From CAJBVG01 sp943372995 (lineage in GTDB: Bacteria > Bacteroidota > Bacteroidia > Sphingobacteriales > Sphingobacteriaceae): a DNA stretch of 64,000 nucleotides. Location: positions 1-64,000 of the forward strand of contig CALSAQ010000001.1 in NCBI GenBank assembly GCA_943372995.1, given 5' to 3'. Shown here piece by piece: positions 8,611 through 18,828 of the stretch. Below the pieces are notes generated by a model. It was not told where the DNA came from. It saw only the letters and a list, made by a program, of their open reading frames with translations, and ran no database searches. Positions within the stretch are counted from its first letter, which is position 1. Each line of letters starts with the position of its first letter. The position numbers and the translations under genes were made by a program.

Positions 8611-9075
8611 ATGGCTCAAGAATTGAATATTGACGAATTGGATTTGAAATTAATTCAGGCGATGATGGTAAATGCAGACAGATCTTATGCTGAAATTGCA
8701 GAAGATTTATTTGTTTCACCAGGAACTATACACGTTCGTATGAAAAAATTAACGGAGTTAGGAGTTATTAAACACAAAGTACTCTCTGTTGATTTAAAGA
8801 AAGTAGGCTTGGATGTAGTTGCATTTATTGGGGTGTATTTAGAAAAAAGTTCATTATACGATTCGGTAGCAAAGCAACTAAAAAAAATCCCACAGATCGT
8901 TCGATTAAATTACACCACTGGAAGTTACAGTATGTTTATAGAGATAGTGTGTAAAGACATAGATCAATTGAGAAAAGTGTTACACGACGATTTACAGAAG
9001 GTTCATGGAATAGAGAGAACGGAAACATTAATATCCTTAGAGGAGAGTTTTTCTCGTGCTGCAATATTGATTTGA
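8611..9075 (+). CDS. Lrp/AsnC family transcriptional regulator
   Basis: The 154-aa protein has the standard two-domain layout. An N-terminal winged HTH (about 5-60) contains SYAEIAEDLFVSPGTIHVRM. A C-terminal RAM/AsnC ligand-binding domain follows (about 68-150), with the GSYSMFIEIVCKD strand. Such proteins form octamers and sense amino acids or similar small molecules. The gene stands alone, facing a tRNA-like gene on the other side, and its target cannot be deduced from the neighbours. Confidence 0.92.
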   Translation: MAQELNIDELDLKLIQAMMVNADRSYAEIAEDLFVSPGTIHVRMKKLTELGVIKHKVLSVDLKKVGLDVVAFIGVYLEKSSLYDSVAKQLKKIPQIVRLNYTTGSYSMFIEIVCKDIDQLRKVLHDDLQKVHGIERTETLISLEESFSRAAILI

Positions 9076-9105
9076 TGTCGATTAAATGTTATTTGTGACG
9101 AAGTA

Positions 9106-11799
9106 TTGTTAAATTTTATTAGTTTTATAAAGAGAACTTATACTACAACAACAACAGGAATGGATTTTCATAAAGTAAGAAACGACTCTTATCTTGATTA
9201 TTCATCTATTTCAGAGCTGATAAAAGAAAGTGATAATTTCACTGAGTTTGACGCTTTGTTTAATAATGAATTTCATAATATTATCATTGCGGATAAAGAC
9301 GCAAATGTTGTGACGATGAATAAAAAGTTCATCGATTCTCTATCTGAAATCAAGAAAGCAAATCTAGCTATCGGCTCACCAATCATTAACATAATAGCCC
9401 CAGAGAATCAAAAAAGGTTTACAGAAGAATTCAATACTGCTTTAAATGGCCAAAAGATTATTTCCGAGAGATGGTTAAAAAATAATCAGGGTAATGATTT
9501 TTGTTTTGTTTATGAGTTCACGCCAATAAAGAAGAACAAAGTTGTAACTCATGTTCTATTATCGATATTAGACATTACTGGCATAAGGGCAACAAATAAA
9601 ATTATTGATTCACATGAGCAGCATTATCTTGCATTAATTGATGGTTTGAATGCAGCTCTTTTTATTACTAAGCCCGATGGCACAATTCTAAACGCGAATG
9701 AAACTGCAGTAAAAATGTTCGGATATACTGTAGATGAGTTTAGGAAAATAAAAAGAAATGACTTTATCGATTTTACAGATCCTCGCTTAGATGAATACCT
9801 TAAATTCAGAAACGAAAAAGGAATGGTGAAGGGTGAATTGATAGGAATAAAGAAAAGTGGTGTGCATTTTCCGATAGAGTTCTCTTCAGTGATATATAAA
9901 AATGCTATTAACGATGAAATTCAAACCAGCACAATGATCATTGATATCTCTGATCAAAAAAGAGATAAAAAAATGCTTTATGAAACAAATAAAGTAGCAA
10001 AGGTTGGCGGATGGGAATTTAACATAGCAGAGAGAACGCTATACTGGTCGGATATAACTCGAGAAATTCATGAAGTAGAAATGGACTTCTATCCAACACT
10101 CGAAAATGCAATTTCTTTTTATGCTACGGATGCCGACAAACAAAGAATTTCAGAGCTGGTTGGAAATGCAATTGAACACGGCATCCCTTTTGAAGAAGAC
10201 TTCAGAATAATCACTCATACGGGAAAGGAGAAATGGGTTCGCTCTAAAGCACTGGTAGAAGATTTTAACGGAGTTCCCTTTAGAATATATGGTACCTTTC
10301 AGGATATCGATAAACAAAAAAGAATTTCATTAGCATTAAAAGAGTCGGAAAATAAATTGTCGGCTTATTTCAATAGTACTACCGATTCCATTTGTTTAAT
10401 TGATTCGAATTATATTATAATGAGTTATAATAGAGTATTCGAAAATATCATTCAAAAAATATGGAATAAAAAAGTTCACGTAGGGGATAATATCATCGAT
10501 TATAATAATTCTGAAACGATAATCAATTTTACACTTCATTTCCAACAAGCTCTTTCAGGTGAAAGAGTTGAATTAGAAAAAGAAGTGTTTATGAATAGCT
10601 ACCATAGTTGGTGGAAAGTTGTGTATTCTCCTATTACAAATACTAACGGAGAAATCATTGGTGTTGCTTTTTCTAATGTCGATATTAGCGAAAAGAAAAA
10701 AGAAGAATCACAATTAAAGTTATTAGAATCTGTAATTACTAATGCAAACGATGCTGTACTCATTACAGAAGCTGAGCCAATTTCTAATGGAGGTCCAAAA
10801 ATAATTTATGTGAATGATGCCTTTACTAGAATGACTGGCTATACGAAAGAGGAAGTAATAGGTAAAACCCCTCGCATTCTTCAAGGGGAGTTATCGGATT
10901 ATACTGAATTAAAAAAATTAAGTGCAGCGTTAAAAGAATGGAAATCGTTTGAGATAGAAATTATTAATTACAAAAAAAATGGAGAACCCTTCTGGGTGAA
11001 TTTCTCAGTGGTACCTATTGCCGATGAGAAAGGTTGGTATACTCATTGGATATCTATTCAAAGAGAAACCACCGATCGTCGTCAGAAAGAAGAAGAGCGT
11101 AAGTTATTAATAGATGAACTAGGGAGCAGTGTTAATGAGTTAAAACAATTTACTTATATCACTTCTCATAATATGAGAGCACCAGTAACTAATATGTTGG
11201 GTATTTTTAATATTCTGGAAACAGATAAAATTAACGATGAGTTCACCTTGAAACTTATTGATGGCTTAAAGAAATCAACCTATAATCTAAATGACACACT
11301 CAACGATTTAATTAAAATTCTAATTGTTAAAGAAAATAAAAACCTGCACTTGCAAGAACTTGAATTTGAATGTATTTTAAAAGAGGTAACAAGTTCCATT
11401 AATTCTATTATGAGTAATGCAGATGTGGAACTAGTATCTGATTTTAGTTTAGCACCTAAATTGAGTTTTAATAAAAGTTATTTAGAGAGTATTTTCTTAA
11501 ACCTCATCACTAATTCTATTCGCTACGCTCACCCCGATAGAAGAACTAGAATAGAAATTAAAACAATGAACAATAATAATCAAATCAAACTAGTTTTCTC
11601 AGATAATGGAATTGGTATGGATATGAACAAAGTAAAAAATGAAATATTTGGTTTATACAAACGATTCCACAACCACTCTGAAAGTAAAGGTGTAGGACTT
11701 TACTTAGTTCACTCTCAGGTAAAAACTTTAGGTGGAGAAATAGAGGTGGATAGTGAAGTGAATGTAGGCACAAAGTTTACCATTACCTTTAATAATTAA
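9106..11799 (+). CDS. Multi-PAS hybrid-type sensor histidine kinase
   Basis: The 897-aa protein has about five PAS units (roughly 35-150, 165-290, 295-405, 410-535, 540-660), then HisKA and HATPase domains. There is no obvious membrane segment, so it is probably cytoplasmic. The phospho-acceptor is H688 in SHNMRAP. The ATPase lobe has NLITNSIRY, DNGIGMD and a KGVGLYL glycine loop. The fifth PAS resembles LOV domains, but the flavin cysteine position reads GKTPRILQ, so a LOV photoadduct is not expected. The frame opens at a TTG; an ATG at 9160 (MDFHKV) is an alternative start. The response regulator gene follows after 3 nt. Confidence 0.9.
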   Translation: MLNFISFIKRTYTTTTTGMDFHKVRNDSYLDYSSISELIKESDNFTEFDALFNNEFHNIIIADKDANVVTMNKKFIDSLSEIKKANLAIGSPIINIIAPENQKRFTEEFNTALNGQKIISERWLKNNQGNDFCFVYEFTPIKKNKVVTHVLLSILDITGIRATNKIIDSHEQHYLALIDGLNAALFITKPDGTILNANETAVKMFGYTVDEFRKIKRNDFIDFTDPRLDEYLKFRNEKGMVKGELIGIKKSGVHFPIEFSSVIYKNAINDEIQTSTMIIDISDQKRDKKMLYETNKVAKVGGWEFNIAERTLYWSDITREIHEVEMDFYPTLENAISFYATDADKQRISELVGNAIEHGIPFEEDFRIITHTGKEKWVRSKALVEDFNGVPFRIYGTFQDIDKQKRISLALKESENKLSAYFNSTTDSICLIDSNYIIMSYNRVFENIIQKIWNKKVHVGDNIIDYNNSETIINFTLHFQQALSGERVELEKEVFMNSYHSWWKVVYSPITNTNGEIIGVAFSNVDISEKKKEESQLKLLESVITNANDAVLITEAEPISNGGPKIIYVNDAFTRMTGYTKEEVIGKTPRILQGELSDYTELKKLSAALKEWKSFEIEIINYKKNGEPFWVNFSVVPIADEKGWYTHWISIQRETTDRRQKEEERKLLIDELGSSVNELKQFTYITSHNMRAPVTNMLGIFNILETDKINDEFTLKLIDGLKKSTYNLNDTLNDLIKILIVKENKNLHLQELEFECILKEVTSSINSIMSNADVELVSDFSLAPKLSFNKSYLESIFLNLITNSIRYAHPDRRTRIEIKTMNNNNQIKLVFSDNGIGMDMNKVKNEIFGLYKRFHNHSESKGVGLYLVHSQVKTLGGEIEVDSEVNVGTKFTITFNN

Positions 11800-11802
11800 G
11801 AA

Positions 11803-12192
11803 ATGAAGAGAGTATTGTGTATCGACGATGATCCTATAGCCCTAATGGTGATTGAAATCTGTATTAACAAATCTCTTTTTGCTAAAGAAGTAATAAAAAA
11901 AATGAGTGCTGCTTCTGCACTTGAGTTTTATCAATCTTTAAAAAATGATGATGAATATCCAGAATTAATTTTCCTCGACCTCAATATGCCAGTAATGAAT
12001 GGATGGGATTTCTTAGTACAGTTTGGCAATGATTACCCTCAAATATTAGATAAAACGAAAGTTATAATTTTGTCGTCGAGCGTCGATCCCGAAGATCAAC
12101 AGAAATCGATTACAAATAAAAATGTATACAAATTTATTCCTAAACCGATTAATGTTGATTTACTTAAAGATATCTTGAACGAGCTCAAATAG
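11803..12192 (+). CDS. Single-domain response regulator (receiver only)
   Basis: The 129-aa receiver domain has an acidic pocket in IDDDP, the phospho-accepting aspartate in FLDLNMP, a Ser/Thr switch in ILSSS and the conserved lysine in FIPKP. It has no output domain, so it acts by protein contact or phosphotransfer. It directly follows the PAS kinase gene, its likely partner. The gene converges with trxB. Confidence 0.93.
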   Translation: MKRVLCIDDDPIALMVIEICINKSLFAKEVIKKMSAASALEFYQSLKNDDEYPELIFLDLNMPVMNGWDFLVQFGNDYPQILDKTKVIILSSSVDPEDQQKSITNKNVYKFIPKPINVDLLKDILNELK

Positions 12193-12193
12193 T

Positions 12194-13174
12194 TTAATGA
12201 GCGTGTTTCTCCGCTAAATAACGTTCAGCATCTAATGCTGCCATACATCCAGAACCTGCAGAGGTTACAGCTTGTCTGTATATCTTATCTTGTACATCGC
12301 CTGCGGCAAATACTCCTTTGATATTTGTTCTTGTGCTTCCTGGGATAGTTTTAACATAACCGGCTTCATCTAAATCTAACCAATCTGCAAAAATATCTGT
12401 ATTCGGTTTATGCCCAATGGCAACGAAAAATCCCTGTACATCTAACACTCTTTCTTCATTGGTTTCGTTGTTAATTACTTTAACAGCATTAACGGTTTGG
12501 CCGTTACCCATAATTTCTTTGGTTTCTGTATGGTACAATACTTCAATATTTGGAGTATTTAGTACACGATGTACCATAGCTTTAGAAGCTCTGAACTCGC
12601 CTTTACGAACTATCATGTATACTTTAGTACAAAGCTTTGCTAAATAAGTAGCTTCTTCAGCTGCTGTATCGCCTGCTCCAACAATAGCTACATCTTGTCC
12701 TTTGAAAAAGAAACCATCGCATACTGCACATGCTGAAACTCCAAAGCCATTATATTTTTGCTCCGATTCTAGTCCTAACCATTTAGCCGATGCTCCAGTT
12801 GCTACAATAACAGCATCTGCTGAAATTAATTTTGTATCATCTACTGTAATGAGGTGTTTGTCTCCAGAGAAATCTACTTTAGTTACATAACCAAAACGTA
12901 TGTCAGTTCCAAAACGCTCTGCTTGTTTCCTGAAATCTTCCATCATTTCCGGACCTTGTGTTCCATTTGGATATCCTGGGTAATTTTCAACTTCGGTAGT
13001 AGTAGTTAGTTGACCACCCATTTGTATTCCGGTGATCATAACAGGTTTTAAATCGGCTCTGGCTGCATATATTGCTGCTGTATACCCAGCTGGGCCAGAT
13101 CCTATGATTAAGCATTCTACGTGCTCTATATTCGTTGTGTCCATATTCTTAATTTGTGCCGCTAAATTATTCAT
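12194..13174 (-). CDS. trxB: Thioredoxin-disulfide reductase
   Basis: This 326-aa FAD/NADPH flavoenzyme reduces thioredoxin. The FAD-binding GSGPAGYTAAIYAAR is at about 25-39. The redox pair is C149 and C152 in SACAVCDG, within the NADPH domain, which has GAGDTAAEEA. The C-terminal FAD contact is GVFAAGDVQD. The start may be either the first methionine or M11 (MDTTN), since the family core begins just after M11. The gene is separated by 52 bp from the DUF4249 gene behind it. Confidence 0.96.
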   Translation of the reverse strand: MNNLAAQIKNMDTTNIEHVECLIIGSGPAGYTAAIYAARADLKPVMITGIQMGGQLTTTTEVENYPGYPNGTQGPEMMEDFRKQAERFGTDIRFGYVTKVDFSGDKHLITVDDTKLISADAVIVATGASAKWLGLESEQKYNGFGVSACAVCDGFFFKGQDVAIVGAGDTAAEEATYLAKLCTKVYMIVRKGEFRASKAMVHRVLNTPNIEVLYHTETKEIMGNGQTVNAVKVINNETNEERVLDVQGFFVAIGHKPNTDIFADWLDLDEAGYVKTIPGSTRTNIKGVFAAGDVQDKIYRQAVTSAGSGCMAALDAERYLAEKHAH

Positions 13175-13226
13175 TTCAAATGAAAATAATAATAGTGTTG
13201 GTAAGTAGAAAAGTATTGTTAATTAA

Positions 13227-14114
13227 TTATTTAGGAATAATAACGGTATCTACGCTAGCCCCATAACTAGCCCATATTCCTACACCTCCAGAACCCTTAA
13301 TATTGCTCTTAATAATAACAGTGGGAGAGAAGGGGTTACCAAAACTGCTGCTTTGTGATTCGAACGTGTTCCAAAAATCGTATTGTTGTTTTTCTATACT
13401 TGCCCATTTTACATATACAGTATCTCCTTTTTTGAAATAACCGTACTGACTAAAATCTGCACTATCGTTATTTTGAAGTTCTTGCTTTCCTCCAAAAATG
13501 GTAAAGGAAATATTTTTTCCATTAATAATGTAATCGTTGTAAACAGAATTAAAGGATACATCATAGAACAAATCCGAATTCTTCTTGGTTAACATCCTTG
13601 CAAAATTATCTTTCTCAATAGGATCTGTATACCATGCAGTAAGTTCTACTAAAGAATCTCCTTTTTCACCTTCTGCGTCCTTAATTACTATACTATCCAA
13701 AGGTGCTAATGGTAATATTTTTGCACTCGCTGTAAATGTTTTACCATCAACCTCTACTTTTAAATCATAAGTTTTACCTACTTCACCCGATAAAGCTAAG
13801 TTGGTATAAATGGTAGCCGATCCAAATGTAATTGGACTCAATGCTATATAAGGGCCCCCATCAATGGATATACTAACATCTGCATTAGTAACAAATAAAT
13901 TGTTGAAATCGTTTGTGCTAATAGAACTTAAAAAAGAAACCCCTCTCGAAATACTTACCAAAGGAATAGTTCCATTCTCAATATACCCTTCAATAACATA
14001 AGGAACTTCACCCGGTGGAAAATCTACGTCAATATTTTTCTCACACCCTACAAAACTGAGGATACTAAGCACTAAAATAAATATGTATTTCTTCTTTAAC
14101 ATAACCTTACTCAT
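13227..14114 (-). CDS. DUF4249 outer-membrane-associated lipoprotein
   Basis: The 295-aa protein has a lipoprotein signal ending at a cysteine (LSFVGC, C24), followed by the DUF4249 opening EKNIDVDFPPGEVPYVIEG. DUF4249 proteins are regularly encoded beside TonB-dependent receptors in Bacteroidota and are thought to work with them in uptake of an unknown ligand. That is the arrangement here: the TonB receptor gene lies directly upstream, separated only by a word-repeat array. If the gap does not terminate transcription, the two are in one operon. Confidence 0.85.
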   Translation of the reverse strand: MSKVMLKKKYIFILVLSILSFVGCEKNIDVDFPPGEVPYVIEGYIENGTIPLVSISRGVSFLSSISTNDFNNLFVTNADVSISIDGGPYIALSPITFGSATIYTNLALSGEVGKTYDLKVEVDGKTFTASAKILPLAPLDSIVIKDAEGEKGDSLVELTAWYTDPIEKDNFARMLTKKNSDLFYDVSFNSVYNDYIINGKNISFTIFGGKQELQNNDSADFSQYGYFKKGDTVYVKWASIEKQQYDFWNTFESQSSSFGNPFSPTVIIKSNIKGSGGVGIWASYGASVDTVIIPK

Positions 14115-14184
14115 ATCTCATATCTCATATCTCATATCTCATAACTCATAACTCATAACTCACATCTCATATCTCACGTCTCAT
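14110..14184. repeat. Degenerate 7-bp word array (TCTCATA)
   Basis: Ten copies of TCTCATA and variants (ACTCATA, TCTCACG) fill the gap between the DUF4249 and TonB receptor genes. Confidence 0.85.
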
Positions 14185-14186
14185 TT

Positions 14187-16544
14187 CTAAAACTTAAAAT
14201 TCCATGTTACACTCGGTATAAATGGAAAAACAGTAATTTGTTTAGGTTGAATTTTCAATCCTCCATTTGGGTCGAGTACGTTTCCTTGTATATCTAGATA
14301 AATGATGTATTGATTCATTCTGTTGTACACATTGTAGATGCTAAAATTCCAAACTGATTCGAATTTATCTGTTTTCTTCTGTGTATAGGTAGCTGATAAA
14401 TCTAAACGGTGGTATGGAATTAAACGATACTTATTCCTGTAATCTTCTTCATAATACAATCCTTGAGTACCACTAAAGAAAATTAAATGTGTAGGCAAGT
14501 TAAATGCTGCACCTGAGCCATATACAAACACTGCTCCAAAGGTCCATTTTTTGGTGTGATTATAAGACAATACAATTGACCCATCATGTCTTCTGTCGTA
14601 TCTTGCATAAAATTCTTTCCCATTTTGTAATTCGGGAAATGTTCTTTTAGCATACGAAAGGGTATAACCAATCCAGCCATTAAATTTCCCTTGTGCTTTT
14701 TTTATAAAAAATTCTGCACCATAAGATCGACCTGTTCCAAATGTTAAATCATTTTCAATATTCGGACTAAGTTGCCCTGTACTATTTTCTTTAAATTCTA
14801 CCTGATTGGTTAAATCTTTATAATACAATTCAACAGAAGTTTCGTAGGTGTCTTGTTTGAAATTTCTAAAATATCCAATCGCATATTGGCTGCAACGTTG
14901 AGGCCTTACTAATGTAGAACTTGGTATCCATAAATCGGTTGGCAATGTACTACCCGACAATGAGGCTAAATGAATATATTGATTGGTAATAGTGTATGAG
15001 GCCTTTATACTCGAACTAGGATTTAATGTATACCTCAGCGATACTCGTGGTTCTAATCCGTGATAAAATTTTATGTTCTCCCAATTTTTATAAGCTATTG
15101 TATCAACTATGGTTCCATCGGCATTACCAACGTATCGATCATATGGTCCAACTTGTTGAAACATCGAATACCTTAATCCAGTGTTTAATCTTAATTGATC
15201 GTTAATGTCGAAATCGTTTGAAACATACAGTGCTGCTTCATTTGCGTATTGTCGGTTTATTTTATCAGGAGTAATATTAGCCTCTCCAATGGTTCCAGTA
15301 GCTGTGGTTGGAGTGAAACGATGAAAAGTATACAATGCTCCAAATTTTATTTGATTTCTAATGTTGGGGAAGAAATCGAAATCTATTTTGCCTGTGATAT
15401 CTCTGATTCCTGAGAACAATTCAAAATCAAAATTACTTTGCGACGCACCTAATCGAAAAACATAATCGCTATAAATAGCTGTTGTGTTTACAAATAATTT
15501 GTCGTTAAATAAATGATTCCAACGTAGGGTAGTAGTAGTGTTCCCCCAAGGAAAACGAATTCCAAAACGATCGCCTTGAAATTTAAAAACATCTTTTCCG
15601 AAATAACCACTTAAAAATACCCTGTCTTTATCAGAGAACTGATAATTCAGTTTCATGTTCATGTCGTAGAAGTAGTAGCCTGAGTTTTTCAATCGCTCAT
15701 TACTTCCTGCTAAGGGTTTTGTTAATACATCAATATAGGTTCTTCGGCCAGCAAACATAAAAGAACTTTTGTTTTTCTGAATAGGTCCTTCTAATGTTAA
15801 ACGTGATGAGATTAATCCAATTCCACCCGTAGCATGGAAAGTTTGATTATTTCCCTCTTTCATGTTTACATTTACTACTGATGAAAGTCGACCCCCATAT
15901 TCTGCTGGTATTCCTCCTTTGATAATGCTGGTATTATTTATCGCATCGGAATTAAACACCGAGAAAAAACCAAACAAGTGACCCGTATTATATACAACAG
16001 CTTCGTCGAGCAACACTAAGTTCTGGTCAGGACCTCCACCTCTTACATAAAATCCACTATTCCCTTCACCAGCCGACTGAACTCCAGGCAACAATTGCAA
16101 TGTTTTTAAAATATCAACTTCACCAAGAATTACAGGAAGAGTTTTTACTTTCTCCATCTCTAGTGTTTGAGTGCTCATTTGAGTACTCTTTACATTTTCA
16201 TCCGCACGTTTAGAAGTAATGGTTACTTCAGCACTCTGAATAGCTTTGCTACTCAAATTGATATTTAACCTGAAATTTTTGTTTAATATTATAGAATCCG
16301 TTTTGCTGTTAAAACCTAAGTAGGAGCTAATGAGTGTGTATTTACCCTTAGGTAATGTTATGGAATAGAAACCGTATTCGTTGCTTTGTGTCCCTTTATT
16401 TAGTTCTTTAATTAATACACTTGCGCCTAATAAACTCTCACCAGACGAAGCATCTTTAATATATCCACTAATGGTAAATGTTTGGGCAAAAACACTAATA
16501 CTGAATAGAAAACTAATACAGATTAGTACAATACGTTTATTCAC
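14187..16544 (-). CDS. TonB-dependent receptor with carboxypeptidase-like N-terminal domain
   Basis: This 785-aa outer-membrane receptor starts with a signal peptide (about 1-20). A CarboxypepD_reg-like beta-sandwich follows (about 22-105, FTISGYIKDASSGESLLGA). The plug (about 115-225) includes GVQSAGEGNSGFYVRGG and the barrel fills the rest. A TonB box is not obvious. Substrate is unknown; neither SusD nor siderophore genes are adjacent, and the DUF4249 partner gene lies downstream. The last residues end in a beta-strand with a terminal aromatic (VTWNFKF), typical of outer-membrane proteins. Its start codon overlaps the stop of the upstream subtilase gene. Confidence 0.92.
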   Translation of the reverse strand: MNKRIVLICISFLFSISVFAQTFTISGYIKDASSGESLLGASVLIKELNKGTQSNEYGFYSITLPKGKYTLISSYLGFNSKTDSIILNKNFRLNINLSSKAIQSAEVTITSKRADENVKSTQMSTQTLEMEKVKTLPVILGEVDILKTLQLLPGVQSAGEGNSGFYVRGGGPDQNLVLLDEAVVYNTGHLFGFFSVFNSDAINNTSIIKGGIPAEYGGRLSSVVNVNMKEGNNQTFHATGGIGLISSRLTLEGPIQKNKSSFMFAGRRTYIDVLTKPLAGSNERLKNSGYYFYDMNMKLNYQFSDKDRVFLSGYFGKDVFKFQGDRFGIRFPWGNTTTTLRWNHLFNDKLFVNTTAIYSDYVFRLGASQSNFDFELFSGIRDITGKIDFDFFPNIRNQIKFGALYTFHRFTPTTATGTIGEANITPDKINRQYANEAALYVSNDFDINDQLRLNTGLRYSMFQQVGPYDRYVGNADGTIVDTIAYKNWENIKFYHGLEPRVSLRYTLNPSSSIKASYTITNQYIHLASLSGSTLPTDLWIPSSTLVRPQRCSQYAIGYFRNFKQDTYETSVELYYKDLTNQVEFKENSTGQLSPNIENDLTFGTGRSYGAEFFIKKAQGKFNGWIGYTLSYAKRTFPELQNGKEFYARYDRRHDGSIVLSYNHTKKWTFGAVFVYGSGAAFNLPTHLIFFSGTQGLYYEEDYRNKYRLIPYHRLDLSATYTQKKTDKFESVWNFSIYNVYNRMNQYIIYLDIQGNVLDPNGGLKIQPKQITVFPFIPSVTWNFKF

Positions 16545-18187
16545 TATTCTTTAATAAATACTTGTTTGAATTGGTCGTTTTCGGTTGTTACTGATATAAT
16601 ATAAAAACCCTTAGAAATGTTTGCAGGAATTGTAATTCCTAGCATTAATTCTACCGTACTAAACGAACCTTCATACAAAATCTTACCTAAGGGGTCCGAA
16701 ATTTTTAACTCCCATTGGCGGTTATTTCCGTTGTTTACATTGATATACACGATATCATCAACTGGATTTGGAAATAGTTTGTATTTTGAATTAGTGGTTG
16801 TTCCCACTGATGCATTTAAGAGTAATTTTGCTCCATCAGGTATACCTGATCCATATTGATTATTAGGTTGTGAGGCCCTATCTGAGTATTGTTTTATCCA
16901 GTTTTTTATTTCTGCTGGAGTTGAATTAGGTTTGTTTGCTTTGTATAATTCCCAAGCACATGCACTAAATCCAGCCATAATAGGACTAGAAAAAGAGGTA
17001 CCACTTCCGTATCCATAAGAACCAGAAAAGGCTCTCGCTAAAAATGCGGGTCCTCCTTGTGCTGAAACATCAGGTTTAATTCTATTATCACTAGTTGGAC
17101 CGTTTGATGAAAACCCTGCAATAGTACCTGAAGGGTCTAGTGCTCCAATCGTAAATACTTCTTCTGCATCTGCTGGCGCTCCAATATAAAACCAAGAACT
17201 AGATCCTGAATTCCCTGCGGAATTCACAACTAATACACCTTTGGCACTTGCAAATCTTGCCGCTTTAGTAACAGTAGCTGTGTTACCATCCATATCTGCA
17301 TAAGTATAGCTTTGAGAGTGTGCATCGAAATCAGTATACCCTAAAGATGAATTAATAATATCAGCACCTACACTGTCGGCATATTCTGCAGCAGCTGCCC
17401 AGTTGTACTCCTCTACTGCATATTCAGTAGCTTCTTCCTCTGATCTTAATAAGTAATATTTAGCATGTGGAGCTGTACCTATCATTGAATCTGGAACCAA
17501 TGCAGCCATACACGATAAAACACTAGTGCCATGGGTACTGAATCCATACACATTGGGTTGATTATCGCTGAAATTCCAAGTTCCTAATATTCTGTTTTGA
17601 ATACGTAATGAGTCAAAGGCAGGATGTGTGTTCGTATAAGAGAAACCTGCATCAATTACAGCAATAACAGAATTTTTTCCTGTATAACCTGCTGCATGTA
17701 ATGCATCGGCGTGAATCATTTGTGTTTGATTTGTAGCTCCGCCATAAGAACCTAATGATGCTGCTCTTCGTGCAGTATTGTCTTTAAAATCGGGCTCTGT
17801 GAATTTATTTTGCTGATGTACTCGCTGTAAGTTTGCACCAAAAACCTTAACATATCTATCAACATAATTTAATGCACCTACTGCAATTACTTCCGAGGTA
17901 TCTGCTTGTATAGTTACTGAATTAAACCATCTAGAAGTGTTAAGTATTCTCGCTCCAGTTTGTGCTATACCGCTAACATACGTAGCATTCACAGGAATAT
18001 CTAAACTATCGATAGGAATAGACATTCTAGTTCTTCTTTCTATTGCTCTCTGACTTAAAAATGCAGAGGGATTAGAAATTTGATAGGGTGTATTGGCTTT
18101 ATCTTTTAAAAAAACGATATACCTGTCTTGGGCAATTGCTTGGCTTAAGCAAATAGAAAACAAAACGATGCTTACTAAATTCTTCAT
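16544..18187 (-). CDS. Secreted subtilase (S8) with T9SS C-terminal sorting domain
   Basis: The 547-aa protein has a signal peptide (1-19), a propeptide-like region, and an S8 peptidase domain. The triad is D179 (VIAVIDAGF), H219 (STHGTS) and S398 (GTSFSSP), with the oxyanion asparagine near NSAGN (322-326). Residues about 470-547 are a type A T9SS sorting domain, starting KLFPNPVDD and ending in short beta strands (KGFYIISV). The enzyme should be exported by the type IX system and either anchored at the surface or released. It lies in a minus-strand row behind mnmA and a lipoprotein gene. Confidence 0.93.
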   Translation of the reverse strand: MKNLVSIVLFSICLSQAIAQDRYIVFLKDKANTPYQISNPSAFLSQRAIERRTRMSIPIDSLDIPVNATYVSGIAQTGARILNTSRWFNSVTIQADTSEVIAVGALNYVDRYVKVFGANLQRVHQQNKFTEPDFKDNTARRAASLGSYGGATNQTQMIHADALHAAGYTGKNSVIAVIDAGFSYTNTHPAFDSLRIQNRILGTWNFSDNQPNVYGFSTHGTSVLSCMAALVPDSMIGTAPHAKYYLLRSEEEATEYAVEEYNWAAAAEYADSVGADIINSSLGYTDFDAHSQSYTYADMDGNTATVTKAARFASAKGVLVVNSAGNSGSSSWFYIGAPADAEEVFTIGALDPSGTIAGFSSNGPTSDNRIKPDVSAQGGPAFLARAFSGSYGYGSGTSFSSPIMAGFSACAWELYKANKPNSTPAEIKNWIKQYSDRASQPNNQYGSGIPDGAKLLLNASVGTTTNSKYKLFPNPVDDIVYINVNNGNNRQWELKISDPLGKILYEGSFSTVELMLGITIPANISKGFYIISVTTENDQFKQVFIKE

Positions 18188-18189
18188 AA

Positions 18190-18828
18190 CTACGGTTTAA
18201 ACGCTAATATAACAATACTTCCTGATTTAATTTCACCTGTACTAATATCTAAAGTCACTCTTTTATCATATTTGTATACTAAGCCGATGCTTTCTGCATA
18301 TTTTTCAGTACTTACTTCTTCTGAAATCAAATTCTTATCGTTTTTACGCAGAATATCTATTTCATCTTCGTTGATAGATTGAATAGAGTAAATCTGTTCA
18401 TCACCGAGTTGATATTGATTTCCATTCCACTTACTATTTATTCCTATTAGTGATGGAAGTATATAATCATTATACATATCCAATACTCTAATTACTCCCA
18501 TACTTCCTTTTGTAAGTGTATAGTTTTTTAGGTACTGGTATGAGTTGTCATTTGGATATTTAATGTAGCGCTCAAATTGATAGGCTAATTGTTGCCCAAC
18601 AGTATCAATACCTGTTAAAGAGTCTTTGTATTCAAATCGTACACTGTCTCTCTGTTGAGTGAAATTATCGTAGATAATAGAATCTCCGACATAAAATAAC
18701 ACAGTTCCTTCAGAGTAATTAATAATAGAATCGACCGAAATGAGTGGATACGTATCTTGCTTTTCTTTACATGCAGATATCAACACCAAAATGATGTATA
18801 AAAACAATTCTATTTTTATCTTTTTCAT
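18190..18828 (-). CDS. Lipoprotein of unknown function
   Basis: This 212-aa protein has a short lipoprotein signal (IILVLISACKEKQ, Cys at 20) and no family that I recognise. The body is rich in beta-strand patterns and charged turns. It starts one base after the mnmA stop and ends 2 nt before the subtilase start, so it is co-transcribed with both. Confidence 0.8.
   Translation of the reverse strand: MKKIKIELFLYIILVLISACKEKQDTYPLISVDSIINYSEGTVLFYVGDSIIYDNFTQQRDSVRFEYKDSLTGIDTVGQQLAYQFERYIKYPNDNSYQYLKNYTLTKGSMGVIRVLDMYNDYILPSLIGINSKWNGNQYQLGDEQIYSIQSINEDEIDILRKNDKNLISEEVSTEKYAESIGLVYKYDKRVTLDISTGEIKSGSIVILAFKP

Noticed and set aside
12417..12890. Plus-strand frames inside trxB
   Set aside because: Antisense shadows of a conserved gene, with no family pattern.
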